Source: Lumnitzera littorea
Taxonomy: Eukaryota; Streptophyta; Magnoliopsida; Myrtales; Combretaceae
DNA length: 64,000 bases
NCBI GenBank assembly: GCA_024138015.1
Contig: JAMXBB010000009.1
Span: 11,984,052 to 12,048,051, forward strand
Direction: 5' to 3'
The notes beneath the pieces were generated by a model. It was not told the origin of the DNA and searched no databases. It saw only the letters and a list, made by a program, of their open reading frames with translations. The position numbers and the translations under genes were made by a program. Shown here piece by piece: positions 11,440-22,969 of this stretch. Position 1 is the first letter of the stretch; each line of letters opens with the position of its first letter.

Positions 11440-12110
11440 CATAATGACGTATGTATGATTTGTACGAGAATTGCTAACTTCAAGGTCAAGAAAATTCTCG
11501 TTGACACTGGAAGTTTGGTAGACATTATTTTTCAATACGCTTTTGACCAGATGAGGCCAAAGATTAAAGTATAGCTAAGATCTTATAATTATGATTTGTA
11601 TACCTTTAATAATCAACTCGTTCAGATAATCGGAGTAATCTCTTTATCAATCCAAATTAGGGATGACAAGCATGTAACAGAAAATAAAGTGGACTTCCTG
11701 GTTATTAAATGTTGGTTACCATACAACATGATCAAGGGATGGCCATGCCAACACTTATTCAGCATCGTCCCTTCCACAGCTCATCTCAAAGTCAAATTCC
11801 TTACTCCTATGTGAGTCGATGTATGTAAAGGGGATCAACAATTAGCAAGGTCCTTATACATGAGGGCCTTAAGGGGATAAGAGATTTTTCAAGTAGCAAC
11901 TTATCCGGAAGGAAAGTTAATCAGCATAAACAATGATGAGAATAAAATGAAGGAAATCTGTTTAGGAGATGACCTTGGAAAAACAACTAAGATAGGGAAA
12001 CCCTTGCCGGAACACATTCACTAAGGTTTAATCAACTTGCAAAACAATGTAGATGTATTTGCATGGTCCCCTTTAGATATGTCAAGTATCCCTAGAGATG
12101 TTATGGTACA
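11440..12110 (+). pseudogene. Aspartic protease relic of element B
   Basis: The catalytic motif is intact as LVDTGSLVDIIF, with D-T-G-S at 11503-11514. It is followed by a beta-rich segment (NNQLVQIIGVISLSIQIRDD near 11611-11665) and DFLVIK near 11690. An in-frame stop occurs near 11573. The protease would cleave the Gag-Pol polyprotein. The stretch from 11815 to 12110 is the protease-RT linker, with several stops. Confidence 0.8.
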
Positions 12111-12114
12111 TAAG

Positions 12115-12990
12115 CTCTAGATTGATCCAAGTGCGAAAGCAATCCAACAAAAGAAAAGGCATTTTGCCCTCAAGAGGCAAGCAACCATAGAAGAAGAAGT
12201 TCAGAAACTCTTGAAAGCGGGATTCAATTAAGAAGAGCCTTATCCAACTTAGCTAGCTAACTGTGTGCTGGTCAAGAAATCTAATAGCAAATGGCATATG
12301 TGCATAGACTTTATGGATTTTAATAAGGCATGTTCTAAGGATTGCTTTTCGCTCCAAAAAATTGATCAAATTTTCGATTCGACTGTTAGACATCCATTGC
12401 TTTCTTTTATCGATGCATTTTCAAGCTATAACCAAATTAAGATGAATAAGGATGATGAGGTTCACACATCATTAATCATGAATTTTGAAACATATTATTA
12501 TAGGGTGATGCCTTTGGGGCTAAAGAATGCTAGCGCAACCTACTAGAGGCTTGTCACTATGATATTCAAACCCTAAATCCATCAAAATGTCGAAGTATGC
12601 GTCAACAACATGATTTTGAAAAGTTTGATAGAGGATCAGCATCTTATTGATCTTAAGGAAACTTTCACCACTTTAAGGAAACATAACATGAAGCTCAATC
12701 CACAAAAGTGTGTTTTTGGCGCTACTTTGGGAGAATTTTTAGGATAAATGGTCACTTGACAAGATATTAAGGCTAACCCGAGAAATATTGATGCGATAAT
12801 AAACATGAAATCTCCTTGTACTATTAAGAAGGTACAGGAACTTATTGGGTGAATTGCCACCATTAATTGGTTTATGTCGAGAAGCGCGGATAGGTGCACA
12901 GAATTCTTTAAAATTTTAAACAATCTGAGAGATTTCAAATAAATAGATGATTGTAAGAGGGCATTCAATGAACTTAAAGAATTCTTTGCG
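12115..12990 (+). pseudogene. Reverse transcriptase relic of element B (catalytic Asp pair lost)
   Basis: The RT fingers and palm are readable: VKKSNSKWHMCIDFMDFNKA near 12268-12330, LSFIDAFSSYNQIKM near 12400-12445 and YYYRVMPLGLKNASATY near 12490-12543. The position of the catalytic YVDD box reads C-V-N-N (12598-12609), so both metal-binding aspartates are asparagine. An in-frame TAG replaces the usual Gln at 12544, and more stops occur near 12745 and 12850. It would copy element RNA into cDNA. The damage rules out activity. Confidence 0.9.
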
Positions 12991-12999
12991 TCACCTCCG

Positions 13000-13410
13000 A
13001 TACTCTTGACATCTATCTTAGGAAAGAACCTATATTTATACTTATTAGTCAGCTGCTAAGCTCTTTCTTTTGTATTGGTCCAAATCGATAGCAAGGAGCA
13101 TTAACCCATTTATTATGTGAGTCATGTCTTGCAAGTACCAAAGCATCAGTACACAAAAATTAAAAAGTTTGTTTTAGTAGTGGTTTTCTTGACAAGGAAA
13201 TTGAAACCGTATTTTAAGGCTCACCAAATTATAATCTTCACTGATCAACCATTGTGGCAAGCATTGCAACGGCCAGTCTCTTCTAGGGGGATATTGAAAT
13301 ATACCTTAGAGTTAAGTGTTTATGGTATATAGTACAAAATCAAAATGGCGTTAAAAGCTCAAGTGTTGGCAAAATTTTTGGCTGAGTTCACTAGTGAGGA
13401 AGACAACATG
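13000..13410 (+). pseudogene. First RNase H domain relic of element B
   Basis: Reads PIYYVSHVLQVPKHQYTKIKK (split here for reading) near 13108-13170, then HQIIIFTDQPLWQAL near 13220-13265 and GILKYTLELSVYGI to 13330, the usual gypsy RNase H order after RT. Stops are present near 13057, 13103 and 13330. The domain would degrade the RNA strand of the RNA:DNA hybrid. Confidence 0.8.
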
Positions 13411-13419
13411 GAGATTGCC

Positions 13420-13870
13420 GAGAAACCCGTATAGTACCTTTATATGGATGGTTCTTTCACTAGAGAGGGAAGTAGTGCGGGCCTTGTTCTATAAGAACCC
13501 TGCAATGTCAAGGTTAATTATGCCTTAAAATTCAAATTCCCAGTTAGCAACATCAAAGTGGAATATGAAGCTTTAATAGCCGAACTTAAACTGGCAAAAG
13601 AAATTAGGGCCAAGAAACTCGAAGTTTTCTCTAATTTGCAATTGATGGTGAATCAAATCATAGGAAGTTATGTAGCTAGGAAAGAAGAAATAAGCAAGTG
13701 CCTATTAATGGTATGAATGCTTACAAAAGAATTTCAATCTTTTTCAATCCACAAGGTTCTAAGAAGTAGGAATATTGTTGTTGATAAGTTGTCCAAGCTG
13801 GCCAGTATGGCATTTCCTAACCTAAGCGACAAACTTTTTGTCAAATTTCTCCCACAAAAAAGTTTATCCA
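13420..13870 (+). pseudogene. Second (archaeal-type) RNase H relic of element B
   Basis: YLYMDGSFTREGSSAGLVL (13438-13494) carries the first catalytic Asp (13447-13449). KVEYEALIAELKLAKEI follows near 13556-13606 with the Glu. The third position, usually Asp in an FSDSQL motif, reads FSNLQL with Asn at 13633-13635. A dual RNase H is a hallmark of the Tat clade of plant Ty3/gypsy elements. Confidence 0.8.
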
Positions 13871-13984
13871 TTGTCTCGTAGAGCTGTGAATTGGTTCCTT
13901 ACCTGAAAGAGAAGTCTTAAATGGATCCCCTCGTAGATTATTTAAGAGATGGTGTCCTCTCTAATGATAAGAAAAAAGCACGAA

Positions 13985-15150
13985 GATTGTTTTATTAAGC
14001 TACTAATTATATGTTGATAGATGATCAGCTGTATAAACGCAACTTATCCTAACCTTATCTTCGCTGCCTTCCTCCATGAGATGCCTAACGAGTGTTATCT
14101 GAATTACACGATGGTATATGTAGCAACCATGTGAAAGCACAGACATTGTATATTCGTGTGTTGCGACTCTACTATTATTGGTTGACCATGAAAGAAGATG
14201 TAAGGATAGTTGTTCAGCATTGTCCATAATGCTAGAAGCATGAAGTGCCGAGTCATGCGCCTTCTACTGAACTATGCTGCCTATCTAGTCCTTAGCCCTT
14301 TGCCTAATGGTGGTTAGACATTTTTGGACCCTTCCTGAAGTCTACAGCCTACTGACAATTTGTTATTATTGCTGTGGATTTTTTCACGAAATGGGTAAAG
14401 GTTAAGGAATTAGCAAAGATCACCGAACAAAAAGTGGAGGCATTTGTTTTCAACTCCATAATATCGAGGTTCAGAGTCTTATTTATGATAATCACGAACA
14501 ATGGACCATAGTTTGATAACAACAAGTTCCAAGCATTTTATGAGAAATTCGACATTCGTCTAAACTACACATTTGTGGCTCACCTTCAAACAAATGGATA
14601 AGTTGAAGCTATCAACAAGATCATCTTGTATGGCTTAAGGAGGAAGGTTAATCAAGTTAAAGGGAAATGGGCTAATGAATTACTAGATGTCTTATGGGGG
14701 TATTGAACCACATATAGAATTGCAATAAGGGAAACCCCCTTCAAGTTAGCGTATGGCATAGAAGTAGTTTTGCCAATTGAGTTGGATTTGCCTAATCTGC
14801 GAACACAAAATTTTAATGTGATGATTAATCATGTTGGATTGATCGTAAATTTAGATACAATTGAAGAAATCAGAGATGTCGCAAGATTAAGGGTTGCAAC
14901 ATATTAGTATAGGGCAGCTAGGTATTATAATAAGAAAGTGAAGCGTAAGGTTTTTCAACCTGGGGACTTGGTTTGCTAAAAGCTAGAGATGAATGGTACG
15001 TGGGAAAAATAAGGAAGCTCGACATAAACTGGGAGGATCCTATTAGGGTCTAGGAAGTCATTGGCCAGGGGGCTTATCGACTGGATAGGTTAAATGATAC
15101 TATTATCCTTCGTGCACAGAATGTCAAGAACTTGAAACTTTATTTCAACT
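13985..15150 (+). pseudogene. Integrase relic of element B (second catalytic Asp changed to Asn)
   Basis: A zinc-binding region (near 14095-14230) leads into the core: WWLDIFGPF with the first Asp at 14317-14319, VDFFTKWVKVKELAKITEQK near 14368-14430, ITNNGP with Asn at 14497-14499 where the second Asp belongs, and VEAINKIIL with the Glu at 14605-14607. All three sites stay in one frame. ETPFKLAYGIEVVLPIEL follows near 14731, then a C-terminal domain (QPGDLVC) near 14960. In-frame stops near 14230, 14242, 14509, 14599 and 14704 inactivate it. Confidence 0.9.
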
Positions 15151-15600
15151 GATTCCCTTGATGTTTTGCATCTTTGTTTATTTTATAAGACAACAACCTA
15201 CTTGTTTTGCAAGACAATTATATTCGAAGTTTCAATTTGTTTCTCAAACCTTTTATGATTTGATGAGTTAACAAGTTCAAACTACACGGTGAATGAACTA
15301 GTATAAGTTCGAGCCTATCGTGATTAACAAACTTCATAAATCATTCTAAGAGCTAAAAAACAAACCCTCAAGTAAAACAGCTAATCTACATCACAAATGA
15401 CTAATGGATAATGTCTATAAGATGCTTAAATTAGGTGTGTAAAATAAAACATGCCGAGAAAAATGAGCATATGAAATAAAATATATCGAGAAATAAGAGC
15501 ATGTAAAATAATATATGCCTAGAAACGGTAAAGTATGTGAAATAAAACGCGTTGGAAATACTAAGTTATGCGAAGAAATGATTCTTATTCATCATAAATA
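15151..15600. other. Non-coding spacer of element B
   Basis: It lies between integrase and the antisense ORF. A short repeated phrase (TGAAATAAAA or TGTAAAATAA near 15437, 15472, 15508 and 15538) gives a loose tandem repeat of about 33 bp. No coding signal. Confidence 0.45.
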
Positions 15601-15621
15601 CAATTACAAACATGTGGCCAC

Positions 15622-18379
15622 TTAACCCAATATAGTCCATACAAAAGATAAAACTACAACAAGAAAAACAATCCTATTGCTTATTTTTTGATTGAGTAGA
15701 GGCATTTTGTTAATTAGAGGATGGAGCTTTATTAGAGCATATCTCCTTATCGGTACTAGGGGTTTGGGAATAGGTGGACTTCTCTTTGTACTCATAAGGG
15801 ATTTCCTTCGAAAGATGCTCCTCGTCATCCCTTGGATCCTCAATATGAGCCTCCTTATCACCCTACATTATATTCTCGACACCTAGATCCTCCTCCTCAT
15901 CTTCATCACAACTGCTAACTTTATCATCAATGTCAACGAAATCTAGGCACAATAGATTATAATCAAGGTGAAACTTGATGATTTCGTCTCTTGTAGCTTG
16001 AACCCCCTCTAACAACATTTTCCACAATAATCTCTTATATTGTTGCCTAGGAGTGATGATTTTGAGTATCTCTTCCATAGAGGGCCCTTCCTTGCTAACT
16101 CTTTTATTTGGCAACACGACTTTTTAGCTCTGAGTTGTTGGTCACTAGTTCCTTAATTTATGCCTCGAACTTGTCTTCCTCATCACTTATTAATCAGAGT
16201 GTTCAGTCCAAACCCCAACACTCTTCTTTCTTCTTACGTAACTCTTCTTTCAGATCTTTGGCCTCTTTATATTGCTTATTAACCTTAACCTTAAGACCTG
16301 AGACTTGAGACTTCATCAACCATTAAAGTGTGTGCCAACTTCTCGATAGTAAGTTCATCTTGATATTTCTTGGCCTCCATCTCAGCCCTTATTCTCACGT
16401 TCTTGACAATCATAGTTTAACCTTTTGAGGAGTTGTATACATTCTCAATTTTTTGCAAGAAGACATAGAATGATGAATTCTCTATATCACTTAGCAGAAT
16501 ACATGAAAGATTATTATTATAATTACCTTTTTCATTTCCTTATTGGCTTCATCTAAAGCTGTTAGAACATGGTTGCTAATCCATAAACAAACAAGAACAT
16601 TAGCAATCAAACACACCAAACAATTGAAAAGATTGAATTGATACTTACATCATATAGCTTGGTTGCGATATGCGCTATAATACAACTTCTAACCTTATCG
16701 ACGTTTTTCTTCACAATCTCCTTATCCTTGAGAAGAATAACACTTTCTATTAAAGCCAAAGATTTTGTCCAATTACCCAGGGCCAAGCCAGTTTGTAAGA
16801 TGTTATGGCTCTAGCACTGAACGATGTACTCATCAACTTCTGTACTGGGGATGAATTCTATAGTGCTGATGCCGAGAGCTTTATTATGTATGGCCTCCTT
16901 TGCCTTCTTGTCCATTTCCTTGGAATTCTTAGCAGGAGGCTAGCCAACCAATTCCTTTCCACTTCTTTTGTTAGTACTTAACATAGCCTCTATTAAGAGT
17001 GATGATCCTTCAACGGCATTTGAACTTATGACTTCAGCCTCTTTTACGGGTACCATTTCTTAGCCACCCTTTCTCAATTCAGCAGTACAAAGAATATTCT
17101 TGGTAGGAAGTGTCTTAGTTTGTGCGGCCTCGGCCAACCTAGGCTTCTTTCACCCTTTTTGCTTCTCAATTAGTTAAGAGGTCTTCTACTACCTGTTTCA
17201 CTATACCCTCTTTTGCTGCTTTCTTGACGGCAGTCGACCAAGTGTCAATGACAGTGGTGGTTACACACTTATCAACTTTTGACTTCTTAGCCTTTACTTG
17301 GGCTAATAGCTTAATAAGATTTACGTCCCCTACAACCATTTCTACAATAAAAGATGTGCTAGTAATGAACACAAACTAAAGACTTACATGATCCGTGTCG
17401 AGTGAAGCTTAAAGGCTAGTTTATCCTTCCCCCAAAGAATAAGAACGGCTTTCCCCTTATAGCTTTACTTGGCATGGCCAACTCTCAGGAGCATTCCTTC
17501 TTTTTTAAAGAAGATTGGCTTCTTGTTTTTGTATTGCCTAATAGTTCTTTCGACTTCCTAGAAAAATATTTTGTTTATCCTCCTGTCTTAGATTTTCTTT
17601 GCTACAACAGCATCATTCAACATCAATTCAATGTCCTTTATGCGAATCAGTTCAATCCATTGGGTCTAGAAATCCAACTCTTCATCTGAAACAATAAACA
17701 TGAACTTGTCGTGCCATTTGTAGATCTTAGACTTTAACCCATCCTTGATCTTCCACAATTGCCTAGCCGCTACAAAGTACCAACTATCGAGTTGCCTCCT
17801 AATTATAAAAAAGTACTAAAATAATTGAGGCGTGGCCTTAACTTCAACCCCTTTACAAACCACCTTGAATGTCGCAAGAAATCGATAAGTGTTGGGTGAG
17901 AACATACTCGATGCAACTCAAAAATAATTGAAAAACTACTTAATAAAAGCTAAGAACGGGAAGCACAATCTAAAGTCCAAATATTTCAAGTATATGTGAA
18001 ACTTGTGCTCCCTAGTAAAGCATACCTTCTCCTCCTCTCTCGGTTTCTTGAGATTCCATGTTTCAGGAAGGTCTTGCCAGAATTTATTGTACTTTGAAAC
18101 CAAAACTCTATCAATAACATTGGCCACTCCATTTGGCAATTCACTGAAGTAAATTACATTGTTATACAAGAACCCTACCACCAATGTTCCTTCTCTATCT
18201 TCTAGATAATTATTTGCTGTAAGATAGTTTATCCGAACAAACTTATCCCACCACTCCACAGTACTGTTGGCTAAGCTACCTAAGGAAAATGTCGTCTCGC
18301 TCCTCTTTTGGGGGGGAATAGCCTCAAACTCAATTACTTCAGAATCTGAAGGATAAGTCGATGAATTACATTGCAAACC
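15622..18379 (-). pseudogene. Antisense extra ORF of element B (gypsy-type transposon domain-like)
   Basis: It runs opposite to pol. The N-terminal piece (18376-17936, 146 codons) includes WWDKFVRINYLTANNYLEDR and REHKFHIYLKYLDFRLCFPF. It continues in another frame through RRQLDSWYFVAARQLWKIKD and KWHDKFMFIVSDEELDF (about 17815-17670), with one stop at 17667. Lys/Ala-rich middle segments (17372-17166) and an acidic tail (SSCDEDEEEDLGV, 15930-15870) follow. The order resembles the plant 'putative gypsy type transposon' domain proteins, by recall. The role is unknown. Several shifts and stops break it. Confidence 0.65.
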
Positions 18380-18866
18380 ATACCTGATTAACTATTGTAA
18401 ATGTCACATAATTTGAAGAATTTTAAGGTAAGATAAGATGTCAAGCAAATGATAAAAACTTATGGATATGACTGAAGAAATTTGTTTTCAATTTTGAAAG
18501 TCCCTAAAATATGAATGATTTACCCTTGTAACAGCAATGAGTCTCTGATATAAATTATGTGTTGCTTAGATGATAGTGCAGATTATTGACGCGTGTTTTG
18601 AGTAAAAAATCCAATGGTTGATAAGTCTTGATAGTTATTAAGCCTGCAACATAATGATGACCGAGGTGACAACTTTTGTACTTTCCACTATTTGGTCTTT
18701 TGACAGGCAAGAAAATTGAAAATTGTGACCTTTCAAATATGATGCAATCTATCTTCCATTTAGGAAAGTCAAGGAACTTCCCACCTTACTCAGCGTTTAA
18801 GGAACAGCCCCCCATTTGGCCTCCAGAGTATTGAATGTCTACTTCCTTAGTCGAATTCTCAAACAT
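18380..18866. other. Non-coding segment upstream of element B 3' LTR
   Basis: It holds no coding signal and presumably contained the promoter side of the antisense ORF. Confidence 0.35.
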
Positions 18867-18883
18867 GGGAGTTAGAAGGCAAA
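18867..18883 (+). promoter_or_regulatory. Polypurine tract of element B
   Basis: GGGAGTTAGAAGGCAAA lies directly before the 3' LTR, the expected place for plus-strand priming. Two T bases and one C interrupt the purine run. Confidence 0.6.
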
Positions 18884-19322
18884 TGTTGATAGTCGATTTT
18901 CATTCACTCATCCACTCGTCTGCTGATAGGCCAAGTTATCTTCATTTTCGACTAATGCCAAGTAGCACAGATTCGTATCTAATTTGAATTTAAAGGGGGT
19001 AGCGCAAACAATTATCACTTGGCACGATGATACTACATAACTGCCTACTCCCCCTACATTTTAGGAATGTGCGTAATCAAGAGACCTCCACGTGTCTTGA
19101 TAATCATTCCAATAACTACTGCTTTAGATATAAAATTCGTTTATAAATACAGTAAAGAAATGCTATTAGAGATCATTTGATAAATCTCCATCGTTTATTC
19201 AATTTTTCCCACATTCATTTACTAACTTAAGCATCGGGATAGCTACACCGAACTGGCCTCAGTACAAAAAGTTTTTCCATTCTTTGTAGGATAAAGTTCA
19301 AATCTAAAATCTATTAACAACA
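18884..19322 (+). repeat. 3' LTR of element B (439 bp)
   Basis: It starts TGTTGATAGTCGA, ends TATTAACAACA, and is the same length as the 5' LTR. A TATAAATAC box lies near 19142. It is flanked by GGATT (19323-19327). Confidence 0.9.
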
Positions 19323-22300
19323 GGATTCAATCCCAAAAATGCAAGGGCCAACATTAATATACATGCCCTGTTTGCCCAAATGATTCATAGAAGCCTATTT
19401 TCATTAAAATACTACGAGGTCAAATGCAACGACAAAGTGATAAAAATGATGCAAAGTAGCTTTCAAGACAAAGCGACACACAATGTAAGTAAAGGGATGT
19501 GGAACAAAATTGGAAATTCAATAACTATATGAGGAAGTAAGCAAGAACACATAAGAATTCAATCTAACAAGCATTGAACTCAACAATAGCAAACAACACA
19601 ATACAGTTGTCAACTACAACAGAAACCAAATTCTAAAGAATCAAGTAGCTGACAACAAAAGTCAAGTTAATTCTCAAATATCAAAAGTCAAGACAATCAC
19701 TTTTAGCAATACACAAAATTATGTAGTAAGGCAAGATACAAACATAGACAACATAGTAGAGGAATATGGACAATGAGTAGCAATTGAGATAGAACATAGT
19801 AAGTGCGATTGTATAATTTCATTGATAAATTTAAGGAAGCTCAAGATACTTCAAAGACCAACCCATTAGCTTAAGTAGATGCAACAATCAGCCGTTAGCT
19901 CTTAAATGGTTTTTTTTTTTTTTAATCATTTCAAAATTTCGAATAGGCAACACTAAAACTTCGATTGAAAAGGGGTACCTATGATATGGAACGTATGAGG
20001 AATACACATAGAAGAAGGAAGTGTAAGAAGCATGGGAAGGGCCAATAAATGAAATAAAACAAACTTACTAAGAAGTGTGGGTGTTTTGGAAGCTTTCCTC
20101 AATTAGTTCTTCCTCGAACTCCAATCTCCTTCATCAACAGTGCTAATTCTTCTGTTTTAAGACAATATCTAAGTTCTCTAAGGGGTTTTAGTCTTTAAAT
20201 AGCCTTCAATGTCTTTTTCTCTCTAAGTGGCCTTTAGGTTTTGTTATGGAAGTAAGGTGACAAGTAAGATGCATAGAAAAGAAAGGTTGAAAAAAAAAAA
20301 AAGAAGGAGAAGCAACATGTGCATGGAGTGGAAAATAATGAAATTGAAAGGCAAAATGTAGATGATATATATATATATATATATCTATGTATAAAGAGTG
20401 TATATGATGTATTAAAGAGAATAAAGTCGAAGGAGAAAAAAAGATGATGAAATTAAAAGGTAATGTGTGATGGACTGGAAAGAAAACAAATTTGAAGTGG
20501 AAAATGCAAGAAGTAAATAATGATAAAGGAAAGGGGAGATGAAGATGTGAAGATTGTTAAGAAAGAAGAGAGGCAAATAATACAGTCAATAAGAAATCAG
20601 AAAAGAAGAAGAGTATATCAGAATTCATAGTGTTTGGAATGAAATAAATGAAGTTGAAATGGATAGGAGGCAGAAACAAATTGAAATGAGAAGGATAAGG
20701 GAGTCTGCACAAATAAAAATAGAATGATGGAGATTCAGGAGTAGATGAAGAATGAGGATGAAAGGGCTAAAAAAGAAAATCAAGGGTGTATTGACTAATG
20801 CAGCTGTAATTTCCTATGAAGGATTTAATTGTGTGTGTAAATTTTAAAGGTTAAGATCAGCATGATGTGCATTAACTAGAGTATGACACCTGTCTTTTTC
20901 CACAACAAAAATATTCTTTGGAATATTGCAACATCTACCAAATTTTGACACCTCATTATTTTGTCATGTGGTTAAGATTCTAAGGGGGATGTAGTTATTA
21001 TTCATTGTAGTATAGACTATATTTTTCTAGATGCAATATTTTAAGCAAGATGCCACACATCACAATAATGTGTTATTCCAAATATTTTGAATGCACAGCG
21101 TAACTAATGTGTGAATATGGAAGTGCTAAATGCTCAAATAGTATTCACAGTTAGGTGAATTTTATCATTATGTTTCGTCCATTTTCATGAACAACGTTGG
21201 TAATACCGTCTGCATTGGCATCTATATGCATGAAGAGATAGTCACTAATGTTGCTCTTTGTGAAGTTTGGACAAATTACCGAATCCTTTAGTGTTTAACT
21301 CACATGTGTGGAGTATAAATTGAAATGTAGTGAAGATTATTGAATACCTAGTTTTAGCAAAAATGAGTAGAAGCACATGAGTCCACTTTATGGATTACAA
21401 AATTTATATGTTTGAGGAGGCATTCAATATCAAGATAAGAAATTATCATTCTATCATCAAGAAGAAAATAAAAAACCTTATTTGGCTTCCATTGACCATT
21501 GCTTTTAAGGAAATTTATGTATATGATTTTAGTTAGCTCGAGGCATGATAATCAAGTTACATGGTACTACAGATTCTATGCGACAAAGAACTTTAGTTAT
21601 CATGAAGATGTTGATAATCAAATTCTACAAGAGAAATATAATGAGACGATGATCAGCACCCTCAACATGGACAATTATGTTCCAAACCAATAAATGGAAC
21701 TCAAATATGATTTGCTTATTGAAAGGCAATTCATTAGCCCTAAAATGCTTTGACATAACTTATCATAAGAAGAAAATCAAGACAACATTAATACATGGAG
21801 TCGGCTTAGCGAGATCACTAATGCGAACTTAGCATATAAATTCAACTTAAAGACACAAACGACTCATGAAAAATTAAATCAAAGATACGAATCAACTCAG
21901 AAATGGACAATTCAAAGTAGAATTATTTCAGTATTGTTGTAGGGACAATGTACAACAAAATCCAATTAAGGCATGATCTATAAATAGGAGGTGTTGCGAA
22001 TTTACGCACTAAGTTCTTGAATAAAATTGGCAATAGCATAGCTGTTTAATAGCGCATGTACCGGAGTCAATTAAAAGACTTATTTGATACCCAAACCCCT
22101 TTCGACTTCATTTGAAGGACTTTAGTTAAGGGGCAAAATGTAGCAAGTTAAATCTAACTCATGGGCTTTAAGCTCAATAAGAAAATGAATTTGACTCTTT
22201 AGGCTAGGGTGATAAGGTTTAGAGAGTCAAGCCTATGAAATTTAGAATGATAAAAAAAGATTTGATATGGTGAGCTTGGAGTAAGGCTCATTAAATCGGT

Positions 22301-22969
22301 CAACTCAATCCAACCTTTCTTGGTTTAGCTCACATTAAAATAATAAATAAAACCTTTATTTAAGTCTAAACCTATGAAAAAAGTCCATCTAATACCTATC
22401 TATAAAAGGCTTCAATCCTATCCATTGATCAACATTATGATCCAAAGGATCAAATCAACCTACCATCTCCTATAAATACTCCCTTCATTTCCTCATTTAG
22501 ATAAGAGACAAATTCCTATTAATACTGTTACGCTGCTAGAATCCTATCTCAAATATCAAACACTCAAACATACTAACAACACTATCCTATTCTTAATCTA
22601 TTGTGGAGTTTAATGCAATCGCGCTCTTTTACCTATCACCTAGCGTATTAGAACCTATCAAAACTGCCTACTTCTCTTCCCTATCTCGACTCACTCAATC
22701 GTCCCATACGTACAAATTAAATCATTTCCTTAGTCACATATAACGCAATCTATTACGTAACATGCACGTGACCTCTCCCAATTTAAATCCCCTACACAAC
22801 TATTTACCCAAAAAAAAAAAAATTGATCACACACTCTTTTATAAATTGGATGGGGTTTTATAAAGAAAAAGTACTTAGCCTAAACACTAAGAATCAACTA
22901 ATAAACACACCCTAATATAATTTATGCGGTAATGATATATGGGTTGGGGTTGATGTGTGTTGCCTATTA
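19323..22969. other. Mostly unassigned AT-rich DNA
   Basis: No coding homology was recognised. It contains a purine-rich stretch (about 20270-20780), an AT microsatellite near 20365-20384, and TATA-like boxes in LTR-like settings (TCTATAAATAGGAGG near 21979 and CCTATAAATACTCCC near 22470). These two may be fragments of old LTRs, but I could not find partners. Confidence 0.4.

Larger units (their letters stand above)
9367..19322 (+). mobile_element. Element B: full-length decayed Tat-like Ty3/gypsy retrotransposon (9,956 bp)
   Basis: Two 439-bp LTRs (9367-9805 and 18884-19322) start TGTT and end AACAACA. Between them, in order, are PBS, gag, protease, RT, RNase H, a second archaeal-type RNase H, integrase, an antisense extra ORF and a polypurine tract. 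The second RNase H and the antisense ORF point to the Tat lineage. Every coding domain has stops or shifts. By eye the LTRs differ at about one position in five over the first 90 bp, so the insertion is old. Confidence 0.9.

Noticed and set aside
21970..22140. Complete LTR around TCTATAAATAGGAGG
   Set aside because: No partner LTR, PBS or duplication was found. Only the TATA-like box is noted.
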